From the NCBI GenBank assembly GCA_027186245.1, contig CP114484.1, forward strand, positions 3,422,501-3,486,500: 64,000 bases of DNA, read 5' to 3'. Below are positions 1-10,881 of this stretch, piece by piece (the stretch's first letter is position 1; every line of letters begins with the position of its first letter). Source of the DNA: Coriaria nepalensis. Taxonomy: Eukaryota; Streptophyta; Magnoliopsida; Cucurbitales; Coriariaceae. The translations under genes and the position numbers were made by a program. The notes beneath the pieces were generated by a model that made no database searches, had not been told where the DNA came from, and saw only the letters and a list, made by a program, of their open reading frames with translations.

Positions 1-1509
1 TTAGATCTGGTTTAAACTTAACTGTTAATTATTACTATACGATATATAAAACTCTTATGAATTTATTTTATAAGAATTTGAAGTTTTTAACCTTACTAAT
101 ATTATTTATTTATTATTATTATTATTTTTTTCATTTTCTCTCTAATCCCAAGCACACCACCAATCTCTCTCTCTCTCTCACCCTTAATATTTGGAGTTCA
201 ATTGAACTTCGGATTTGGAAATCTAAAATTCAAAGGTCAAATTCAAAAATATCAAGTTTAAAATCCAAATCAAATATGAAGAGAGGGAGTTTGGGAAATT
301 GTGAGCCACTTATATATCAGTGGGGGAAATTTTCCCCCATGGCCAAATCAAACAACTCGTACACCCAACTAAACCACTAGGTGAAATTTCATCCTACCCA
401 TAAGTGAATGGGTTGTATCTTTTTTTTTCTTTTTTCTTTTTTCTAATTAAAAAATATCAAATTTAGTAAGAGGTAGGGAGAGACAGAGACTCAGATATAT
501 CAAATTTAGTGAGGTAGAGAGAGATCAACACTTGAAGCTTGAAAGCTTGACTTTGGGAATTGGGAGTAGGGGCGCAACTGAAAAAATACATTATATAGAA
601 ATTAGGGCAAGTGAAAATACATTCTTAACAAAATTTTAAAGGACATTTATACAAATTTAATAACTTTAGGATAAAATTTTAATTTTAGCATAGTTACATT
701 GCCCACCTTTGTCTATGCCCTTATTGGGAGTCACGATTACAAAGACCTATCCCTAAAGTAACCTAAGTAAAGTTAAGAGTCTAAAGGGAAGAATCATGAG
801 TGGTAAGTTTGGTACAATTTAATTGTAAAATCTCAAACAATTACATCATTTTATTTTATTTTATTCTTTTCTCTAAAGGAAAAATCTTACCGCCATTCCT
901 TCGGCTGGATCCTTGCTTTAGAACTTTTGCCCTCAAGCAAGGACCTAGGTAATTTTTCATCTATTTTTGAGATTTTTTTATTCTTTATTGAAGTTTCTTT
1001 CAAATTTTTGCCGATTTTTTGGTTCCTTAATAATAGTTATTTGGTTTCCTCTAATTAAACTAGTCTATCTTTCGAAAAAAATTTGTTCTCAAAAGCAAAC
1101 TCATATTTTATTGATATTTTGAGTTTTTTCAATCTTGAAGTATCATAGTAGTTTGCTCAGGGGCAAGTTGGAGAATCAAGCATTTATGGTATTTCGAATT
1201 ATATTATTACTATATTTGTATTATTTTTTATAGTATTAATTTTGGATTTTTGGGATTTTGCTCATAAGAGGATGATCGTTGGATTATATAGTTTCTATTC
1301 TTTAAGCTTAAATAATTTTATACTATTTTATTAAATAAATCTCAAGATTTAAGGAATACAATCCTAACGGATAAGTGTATATTTCCCTTTCTTTTCTTTT
1401 TTTTTTTTAATTTGTTAACAAAATATTTTTTTAATCGTCCGTCTAATCTATAATTTTACTTTTATGAAATGAAATCTTATCATTTGGCAAAAAAAAAAAG
1501 AGAGGAATA

Positions 1510-1540
<31 letters not shown>

Positions 1541-3238
1541 TAAAAGGAAATAATGAAACAAAAAATTAGAGTGTAAGAGTTAACTTTCGCTATGTAAAAC
1601 GACACAAAAGAAATCTAGAAAGAGGAGGGTGATGAGAAAGAGTAAATAGAGTAGTGTAATTTTTTAATTGCTAAGTAATTATAAAAAAAAAAAAAATGGT
1701 TGGGTTGTGGATGGGTGGGAGCAAAACTCATCACGTGACTAAATTTTTTAGGTTTGAAAAAATTAGACACATGGCCAACCTAAGTTAATGGGTTGGTTAT
1801 TTGTTAGGTTTTTGGCTAAATTCGTGGGTGAACGAGTTTACTGTGAACCCCTAGTGGACTTGAGGTGGTCAAAGGAAGCTTTACGTTGGGGGTAGTGGGA
1901 TAATTACCCTCACACACTTTCTAAAATTTAGGTTTTTTCCTCTATTAAATTAAAATTTGATATGATCTTGTCTCCCGAATATTTATAAATATATAATTAA
2001 AAATTAATGAGCGTCAAATAATTTTTATATATGAATTTTAATATGTCTAATTAATATTTTTACAAAATATTAGAATCTAAATACATTTTTCTTAAAAAAA
2101 GAAGTCTAATTCCAAATATATAACAACATAATATTATATGGCATATTTAATTTCATAATTCTTATATATACTATATATTAGACATTTGAAATATAGTTTT
2201 TTTATATAGTTTTTTTTTTCCATAAAATTTGAGTCCTGAAAAAATTTTATAGGGCTCGAACTCATAACTTGAGTAATATCATATGACTAATTGAGTTTAT
2301 GTGTACTAGTTTATATTTTATTTAGTTACTATAACAAATTTTGATATTATGTATTTTTTCATATGGTTTATACTCACCATATCAAAATCTTAGATCTATG
2401 ATGATGGCAGCGAGTGATGGAAGAGAGATGACTAGGGGGAAGAAAAGGAGGTGAAATTGAAGTTGATTTCGGTCATATGTAACCAAAAAAAATGGGGGAA
2501 AAAAAATGGGGAACATGTGAGGTGAAGTGAGAGGAGGAAAATAAAAATAATAATAATAATAATTGGGTTTGACTCCATTAGAGCCAACCTATGTAGCTAG
2601 CAAGCGTTGATGCTGCAATATTCTTTAAAAGGTAAGAGCATCTGGTTCTTATCAATCGGTATAGATACTTATTTCTTCCCAATTTAATGCTTAAAGGACC
2701 CATAAAATTATTGCATTCACTCCCTCATGCACTCACTCTCTCTCAACTTTTGAAGAATCCCTACATATATTTTACAATATTCATCCCAGATTCTGAATCT
2801 TTTCAATTATTAACTCCTTTTAAGATTCTGTCCCTCTCTCTCTCTCTCTCTCTCCCTTGTGTGGGTCAATACAAAGCTTCAATATTTTGCCCCTAATTCA
2901 GTACTTAGACTCTCTTAACCTAGAGAGACTGAATTAAGAGAGAAAAGGATGGCTTTCATTGATTAGGATGAAAAACCTACGTACAGCATGGCTATTGCTT
3001 TAGAAAATTATTATTTAAAAAAAAAAAAAAAGGGAAAAGGAAAAGGTCATTAATGGTTAAGGATAGGATGCCAATTCGACCGTTGAAATCTTTTTATTTT
3101 CATTTTCTTCTAAACTGCTCCACCTGATCATAATATACAAAGAAAAGAACAATAATTAATGCATGATCAAGACAAAATCATGTCTTACCATAATCAAAAT
3201 TAATAATTAAATCATTTTGTTGCAATATATAGAGTCCA
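1..3238. other. Gene-free AT-rich stretch with simple repeats
   Basis: No reading frame here resembles a known protein; the longest are low-complexity. Simple repeats are visible: CT runs near 165-180 and 2830-2855, an AAAAT run near 1510-1543, and poly-A/T runs. The last part holds the region downstream of the minus-strand zinc-finger gene. I see no RNA gene or recognisable transposon domain. Confidence 0.6.
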
Positions 3239-3824
3239 TCATGTCTTACCATAATCCCTTGATGTCTTGCATTTAAAGCACTCCATCCTGCTAGCATAAT
3301 TATGAACTCCACATCCCGCTCTGCATTTCAAATGAAAAAACATATAATGATTAGTTAAGATAATAACAAACAAACTATCCATTTTCACTCTTACAAATCT
3401 ATCTAGTATGTTAAACAAATATATGCACGTCAAATTATGATGTTTAGAACCAAAAAATTGTAGTATGAGAATGCTTAATTAATTACCTAACACAAATCCA
3501 GTCACCGGTTTTCCATCCGGGAGGGACACTAGCATCGGGGCTGTAGTCGGCCGCAGCCATGAACTCATGATGACCGGCATAGAAACTCTTGTAAGCACCA
3601 CATCTATAGCAGGTTGAACGGCTCGCGTAATTATGAGCACCACAATTCAAGGTGGCACAATACCAATCTCCGGCCAAAACCTCTGTCCGGTTGTTCATCA
3701 AGGCATACGTAGACGGGTCGGGTCCACCATATTTTGGGTACCCACATCTTTGACATGCATCTCTCTTCTTGAAATTCACGTGCTGGCAAGCTCCACACAT
3801 CCAATCTCCTCCTGACCAGCTCAT
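3239..3824 (-). CDS. RanBP2-type (NZF) zinc-finger protein, three fingers, two exons
   Basis: Coding exons run 3824-3487 and 3320-3239 on the minus strand. The intron has a GT donor after AG at 3487 and a TTTGAAATGCAG acceptor. The spliced product is 139 aa. It contains three RanBP2/NZF fingers of the form GDW-x-C-x(2-4)-C-x3-N-x6-C-x2-C, at about residues 6-28, 52-76 and 107-131; the third is split by the intron. Known relatives in Arabidopsis (the At3g15680 type, about 160 aa) have the same three-finger layout; such fingers bind RNA or ubiquitin in other proteins, so nucleic-acid binding is an inference. The C-terminus is short, ending soon after the third finger in DYGKT. The stop lies inside a 19-bp sequence repeated at 3177-3195, so the end may have been altered. 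A TATA box lies at 4097-4104, and an intron in the 5' leader (about 3963-3833) is possible. Confidence 0.85.
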
Positions 3825-4096
3825 GATAGCTTTTCGAACACAAATGATAGATCAAAATGGAGTTAATAAATAATTAGTATATATTTTTCTTACAATCTCA
3901 AATTGTAATGTGTTATGTACGAACTTATATAACTAACGGAAGGATTGAAGAAGTAATTTACCTCACCTTGATATTAATGTGAATAAATGCTGAATTTAAT
4001 ACTACAAAGTATTTAAAGTAATTGAGGAGTGGTTTATTCGGAGAATCGATGTTGAATGGAGTACTTGGGTGATTTTCGTTGGTTGAATTGGTTGGG

Positions 4097-4104
4097 TTTT
4101 TATA
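4097..4104 (-). promoter_or_regulatory. TATA box of the zinc-finger gene
   Basis: Read on the minus strand this is TATAAAAA, 273 bp upstream of the ATG at 3824. The distance suits a leader of about 240 nt, part of which may be an intron: an AAG/GTGAGG donor lies near 3963 and an AAAAG acceptor just before the ATG. Confidence 0.5.
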
Positions 4105-6700
4105 CTTGTTCATGGGGTGTCAACTGGTGGGGACATGTTTGCGTTTTTCTTTTGGATTAAGATTAACTCACTTTATGGTAATTAAAGTTCGTTTTGTCTC
4201 TTGATGTCTTTTTTCTTCCCTTTTTTTTTTTTATTTTTTTATTTTTTTTATAAATATATTTCCATAATTCATATAACCTTAATTATCTATTTAAACTCTC
4301 TTTATTGTACATTATATTTTTTTGCAATCATAATAAGAAATCATAACCTCATATTCTTGTTCACTTAGTTCTCCTTATTTACTTCCATTAATCTTGCTGA
4401 CACTCCTTACATAAAAAGTTATAACTTAAAGTAACCAAAGTTGGGGAACTTACTAGTTGAAAAGATGAAAATTCAGTGCAAGCACTAACAAATTCGATCC
4501 AGATGACAATTCTCTCTCTCTCTCTCTCTCTCTCTCACAGTCCATGCCATCTGATCTAAATTTGATTCTTCTACAAAGAGGAAGCAGTTTTCCATTAATT
4601 TTCAAGGAAAAAGAAACACTGTCAACTATTTTTTTTATATTCTCTCTATCCATTTCGAGGCAGTATTAGGGGACGTTATTACTTGACGATGTTGCTTTGG
4701 AATATTTTCACTCAACACCCCTTGTTTTGATTTTTTTTATTCACATGGAATATCTACATGGGTTTGACACTTTAATTTAGAGCACTATATGAATTATGAG
4801 TACATGTTTTTCTTATTTAGTGACGCATTATTTAATTTTCTTAAATAAAGTAGTTTAAAAAATTATAAAAAAAAAAAGTGCATGTAAAAGTAGGACAAAT
4901 ACAGCCATCCCTATATAAATATAAATATAAATATAAATATAAATATAAATATAAATATATAAATATATAAATATTATTAATATATGTATGTATAGTTCTT
5001 CAAACGTAGGTCTAAGTTTTAATTATATACTTTTCCCATAGAATCAATTCCTCCATCCCTAAACTTCTATTTATCTCGCTCCCAATTCGAATCCCTTTCT
5101 TGTTATAATTTGTGCAATAATTCAATAAAGTGAGCAGTAGATTTTATATCCAGTTAGCTTTTCAGATTCTTAATTTGTGACTCTCCCATGCACATGCACT
5201 GTTCTAAACATGACCTCATCCTCTTCTTTTCCCATACTCAAGTCCATATAGAATGTTCTCTCACAATTTTATTTATTTTTCTTTTTATTTTTTATTTTTT
5301 ATTTTTTTTCCTTCTATAAACAGAATATGGAGTTATTAATGTGGCGGATCGACGCAGTTGAGAAATCAGCAATATGGGATAAAGGAGAGAGACAACCTTG
5401 TGTTAAAAAAAAAAAAAAAAAAAACATAGTGGATATTTTGTAAATCTTTAATAATTGTCATGTGTATGGTGTTTCAATCAACTAATCTTGTGTCTCAAAT
5501 CATAAACTACATATTATAAATTCCTAACCTGAAAATTATGGTATAAATTATTCACTAATTAGCAAGTTGATAATTGACAATTGCTTTGTTTGGAATCATG
5601 ATTTTTGATGAATTGATTTGTATATTAATAATTTACATTGTTTCGATTGAATCTCACTGGATTGAATCTCACTGGAAATTATATCAGTATTAGATTACTT
5701 GCTTTGTCAAACTAATGGAATGGAAATTATAATCAATATTAAGATAATGGTAAAATACTAATATAATGTATAAATTTGTTAGTATTTGCTTTCGGTGAGT
5801 TTAAATAATCAATAATTTTGAAATCTTTATCTGTTGAAATGATTTTCTTTCTTCGGTTTCCTTTTTTATTTTTTTATTTATGGATTCTAGAACTTCATTT
5901 ATAACATTGTCAGTTACTTGTATTTCATATCTATGTGGTGCGTTACAAACTGTGACATCGTCGCAGCAGCTCTATCTATCAAAGCTCTCCTAATCTTCTT
6001 CATATCTATGATCATCATATATATCAAATACCTATTCATAAACTAAAATATTCAACAACGTTAATCTTGAGTTTCTCTAGGGTTAGATCTTTTGATATGT
6101 GCATGTTTTCTATGTCATGTTGATAGATTTGAAAATGAGACTTGAAACATGTAATGATTATGCTTTCTGAATAAACGATATTTTCATCATCTCAGTATTG
6201 CTTGTAATTTTGATAGAGAATAGTTTTTACGATATGACAAGTCCTTAGTTAATTTATATCAAACGTTGAAAATTCATAATTGAATATTTTTATCTTACGG
6301 TAGAGAAAGATGGGAGAAGAAATTGTTGTCTAAATGTCCTTCTCATTATCTCTATTTATATGCAAATTTGAAGAAAAATTATCATATTATTTCACCAACA
6401 ATTCTATTATTTGGCAAAACAGTTAACGGTTTCTCTAAGAGTCAAATTATTGAATTTCTGAATTCAAAAGTTATCGACCAACGGCTATTAAACAATTTTA
6501 ACTATCAACCATCAAAAGTCAACAAAAATATTAAACAGTCAATCGCATTCCTGCCGCATCGTGTCAAGTGATCAAAAGTGGCTCACGCCCACACTGCACA
6601 TGTATATGAATCTATTGGATCATTGCCATTTATTTATTATTTATAAATATCAAGTATTTGAAAATATTATATATAAAGCCTTTAATCTCATTCTAAGTTA
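4105..6700. other. Gene-free stretch with microsatellites
   Basis: No supported coding sequence. It holds a CT microsatellite at about 4510-4537, an AAATAT-type microsatellite at about 4914-4975, and a 20-base A run near 5405-5424. A short perfect duplication (tgaatctcactgga) lies near 5650-5675. Otherwise it is featureless AT-rich DNA. Confidence 0.6.
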
Positions 6701-6717
6701 TCAATGTGTGAATGTAT

Positions 6718-7621
6718 TTACAATGCGTTAATGGGCCTTAGGGTTTTTATTTTCATTTCATTTCTTAACCCACATATCATGCCTGATTCTTCTATATGTT
6801 CAATTCTTACAAAGTTGTAAGAAAGATAGAGGCATTGAACATCTATAAATTTCTTCGCGTCCCCACAAGCAAGCTTAGCCCCAACTTTTAAGGCTAGTTG
6901 ATAGGTGTCATTACATTTTCGTAACCAATGCATTTCAACTTCGTCTCAGATGGGAATGTGAGGCCCTCTGACAAATCTTGTTACAAGTTATTCTTCTTCC
7001 TCTTGAAGGTCATTTCAAGGCATGAATTTTTAAAAATCTTCAGTGTACTCTGATACACTCGAGTCTTGACATAAATTGTTAATTTGAGAAAAATCCATCG
7101 GAATAAATTTCTCTCTAAGTCGAGATTCTTTTCTCCCAAGAAAAGATCTTTGGCTTACCCTTACAAAGCTTCATCCTTGACATTTATCCCATCATGTCGG
7201 AGCATAGACATGAAGCCTTGTTGCAACAAGCTTCACTCATTGATTCTTCATTGTCTCCTTATAGTCAAAGAACTTTTCAACGGCACTAATTAAGCCATTC
7301 CAGGAACTCTTCGGATTGAAGGCGACAACGAAATTTTGCCAAGTCAATTTTCAAGGTGCTATAATCACAATAGAATACACTAGATAGTTATCCTCTACAA
7401 CTAGAAGAAGGATTCATCTCGGACTCGTTTGATGCTCATGAAGAGCTTATTGGTGTTCAAGGCGTAATGTAAGCCCTTCAACTTGTCTTCGAAGTGTTTG
7501 AATTTCATTCTCTTCCTCCTCTCTCTCATTTTATTTGCCACGACCTCAACCTCTACCTCTACGTGCTACCATGAGAGATTATGAAGGTTAACCTAAAGAG
7601 CACTAACTTGGCTCTGATACC
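6718..7621 (-). mobile_element. Degenerate Ty3/gypsy gag remnant
   Basis: Read on the minus strand from the primer-binding site downward, the frames contain pieces typical of plant Ty3/gypsy gag: an Arg/Gly-rich start near 7560, EEFLEWLN near 7300, and VKLVATRLHVYAP followed by WDK around 7170-7230. They are separated by in-frame stops and frame changes, so this is a dead fragment. Pol is not visible: sequence below about 6700 shows no protease or reverse transcriptase. The link with the adjacent LTR and primer-binding site is by position and orientation. Confidence 0.6.
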
Positions 7622-7622
7622 A
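7610..7622 (-). other. Retrotransposon primer-binding site (initiator-Met tRNA type)
   Basis: The minus strand reads TGGTATCAGAGCC, the standard plant primer-binding site complementary to the 3' end of initiator tRNA-Met. It lies 2 nt inside the CA end of the adjacent LTR at 7625. Confidence 0.75.
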
Positions 7623-7624
7623 AA

Positions 7625-7993
7625 TGATGAAGAAAATGAGATAAAATAAAATCATTACAAGAAATGAGGATAGATAATTAGAGCAACATGCTAAATACTT
7701 CATCTATTAAAAGTTAAAAAAATCAAAATCTACATCTCATGAAGAAATATTGGGTATTTATACGATAACTTAAAACGTTTTCCAAATACTAGAACTTAAG
7801 AAATACTACTTTGAAAATATTAAATACGATTTAGGAATATGAAAGATTCTTAGGAAATTGAAGAGAAAAATAAATAGATTTGATAAGAATCCAAGAAAAT
7901 GAATGAAGATGGAAATTCGTCAGAGTTTTCCAATAATATATTGCTTATAAATTAAATGCACCATAATCATCCCAGAATACTTGAAATGTTACA
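7625..7993 (-). mobile_element. 5' LTR of the Ty3/gypsy remnant (about 369 bp)
   Basis: On the minus strand the segment starts TGTAACATTTCAAG at 7993, ends CATCA at 7625 and is followed at once by the primer-binding site. It contains a TATAAATA motif at 7755-7762, as expected for an LTR promoter. The right end is well fixed by the primer-binding site. The left end is set only by a TGTAACA start and could be wrong. No second LTR or target duplication was found in the window. Confidence 0.5.
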
Positions 7994-10602
7994 CTTCCTA
8001 AACTTGATCCTTGTGCACTGCATTAGAATATATATTTTAAATGGTTGTGATCAAACTACATCTGCATCTAGGAGCAAAAACTGTTGAGTGAAAATAGGCT
8101 AGAATAGTTATTAAGAAGAGAGATTCTTACCTCGACCATAATCCACAAATTATTGTAGACTACTTCAATAGGAAAGAGCTAACTAAGATTAATAAAAAAA
8201 ATTTTGGATAAAAAATCCTCCATAAATATATGAGGAGTTTTTTTTGATTGGATCTGGTCTAGGGATATCCCCTAGACCAAATCTATTCTTTAAATTTTCT
8301 ATTAAGAAACTAACAATGGGTTTTATGTGGATAATTATGTGGGACCAATTAAATATGGATAATTATGGATATAGTTTACAAATCGGTCTAATTTTTATGT
8401 GATTTTCAAATTTTATTTTTAAGTACAAATAGCTTATGTTTCGAAACATAAGGATTCATTTTCAAATGAAATGAATTCTTAATATCTATGGTTTCCAAAA
8501 GGGGTGAGAAGCTTTAACAGTGTTCAATTCTTACTTTTTTTTCTCTAGCTAACAAAACAAGTGCAAGGGCCTAGTGGGTTTTAGCTAGCTACTATGGTTA
8601 AGCTAACTTACGTCTCACACTGATGAAAATCCTTAATAGATATATAATATAAGGGAATAAAAATAAAAAATCTTAGACATATAGTACGAATATTCCTCCG
8701 ACATTGAGGATTAAGCTAGCTACTATGGTTAAGCTTAGTGTTTGCTGTTTGGAAATGTGCACAAATATGCATGCAAGCATATGCATGTTGACCGAGCATG
8801 CATTTGATAAGAAGGAATATCAAAATCACTTGTTACATGTATTTTTCACCAGACATGATGAATATTCCAATCTCCATACACATGAAAAAAAAAAAAAAAA
8901 AAAAAAAAAACCTTAAGACATATATAATTGCTCTCATCTTTTCTCTTTAGTTATTCTCTTCATGTGACTATTCTTAAAAGAAGCCCGATCCCCTCCTCAA
9001 TAATACTTGGGAGAATCCAAACCCTAACGACCCATCACTCTTAGAACAATGGTTTGAATATTCCCTCTAGTGGGATTCATGAATCAGAAGAGTTTATAAC
9101 CTAGTTCGTTCTTAATTCTTATATGTTACTTTTGTTTTCTTACATAGAAGTGGCACTTATTTTCTCTTGTTTTTTTTATTATTAAATTATTAATAATTAA
9201 CTTAAACTCTCATTTATTTGGAGATATGCGGAAATGAGGAAAGAAAATTTTCTGCATGGACCTACCTAGTCTACGGTGGAGGCTAGATCACAGTACTAAG
9301 AACATGATTGCATGAATAAGAAACCGGCCTTTGCTGGATTCCAAAGAGAGATTTAATGATCTATTTGGCTTATACAAATATTTTTATATGTACCCTTATT
9401 CACTTTATTAAGAATATGAACCAACTAATATATATATATAAACATCCAATATGAACATAGTTATACTTTGATCTTTTTATTTTAATATGTTGTCCCCCAA
9501 TAAACTTTGTTATCTTTTCTGTTTGATCTTTAACTTACCTTTCCAATGCCCAATCGTCACCACATTTATTGCCGTCTTACCACCGCATTGATGCCGCACC
9601 GATGGAGGCAGATTCAAGGAAGCACGACTGGACAAGGGGTATTGCATCTCATCACTTTTGCCAAAATAAACAAATTTTTAACTATATAATTCAATCAATT
9701 TTATAATAAAATAAATTTTAAACGTATTGGTGTCTTCTTCCTTACGTTATGGCCCGCCCTCCCTCCTCTCGAATAGGAGTATATATAAAACTAGTCGATC
9801 GGTTTATTAGGCCGAATTTTAATTAATTATCTAAAATTTATAGGTATATTAGATCGGTTATGGATTTAAAATATTTAATTTATAAAATTTGCTAGAAAAT
9901 TAATTTAAAGAAAATTGAACACTATCTTACTAAATTGAATTTAATTATTTTAATTTAATATATGTGAGCTTAAAATAAATAATATTAAATTTTGATTATT
10001 AATATATATTGGCTAATTTCTCATTATTCTTTTTTTTTTTCTTTTTTGTCGCATTTTTTAGTTATAAGTTCAGAATTCAAATTTTTTTTATTATTTTCTT
10101 TTTCCATTTATTAATAAATTAAGGCAAATTTTTTAAAATTTTAAAATAATAAATTAAATTTTTTATATTTATATTAAATTATAAATAGATATCTCATTTT
10201 TTATTTAAATTATAAATTTAGTCTAATTATTAGCGATAACAATATTAAGTCTTAAAGTTAGACCGATTATTATAAGTTAAAAGATATGATATTGATGTCA
10301 TTATATGATTTTTATTATAAGATATGATAAATGAGTTTTTTTTTTCTTTTTGTAATCATTATAATTTTTTTTTTTGGGACAACGTAATTTCCTAGCTCTA
10401 ATGTAATTAAATGAAAATAGGATAATTTTTTTTTTTATAATCAATTTAATCAATTTTAACTTCAAGTCTTGAATGCAGAGATAAGAGATTGCATCTAACT
10501 AGCTGTTTTGTGAATCTAAGCTCATGTTTAGTATTTTGAAGAAAAAAATAAAATATTTCCCCTATTATTTTCTCTTTCTTTATCCATTTCTTAGCGCCAG
10601 AA
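7994..10602. other. Gene-free stretch, AT-rich
   Basis: No supported gene. A run of about 28 A at 8884-8911 could be the poly-A end of a retroposed sequence, but no element body is recognisable upstream. A 22-bp sequence (agctagctactatggttaag plus ct) occurs at about 8583 and again at about 8712. The rest is AT-rich and includes the promoter region of the PPR gene. Confidence 0.5.
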
Positions 10603-10881
10603 ATGTCACTTGGCACCACAAAAAATGGTGCTTTCTACACCACCACTAGCACTTTCTCCACCCACCACCACCACCGCCACTCTCCACATCCTTCCCTCCT
10701 CCGGCTCCGACCCGCCATACAAGCTTCTCCAGAACCACCCTTCACTGACCCTCCTCTCAAAATGCAAATCCATGCACCATCTCAAACAAATCCACTCCCA
10801 CTTCATCAAATCCGGTCTCCACAACACCCATTTCGCGCAGAGCAAGCTCATCGAGTTCTGCATTGTTTCTGCCTCCGGTGA
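10603..10881 (+). other. Upstream ATG frame overlapping the PPR start
   Basis: An ATG 22 nt before the PPR start opens a different frame of 92 codons that runs over the main start. Its product is Pro/His/Thr-rich with no resemblance to a family, so it is probably not a gene. If the transcript begins upstream of it, it would act as an overlapping upstream frame and lower translation of the PPR protein. Confidence 0.3.

Noticed and set aside
2245..2290. Possible tRNA B-box (agggctcgaactcataac)
   Set aside because: No A-box or cloverleaf could be drawn around it on either strand.
8704..8916. 70-codon frame ending in poly-Lys
   Set aside because: It ends in an A run and has no domain; it is a chance frame next to a homopolymer.
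10606..10863. Minus-strand open frame of 85 codons opposite the PPR gene start
   Set aside because: It is the shadow of a conserved coding sequence on the other strand, with no resemblance to a protein family.
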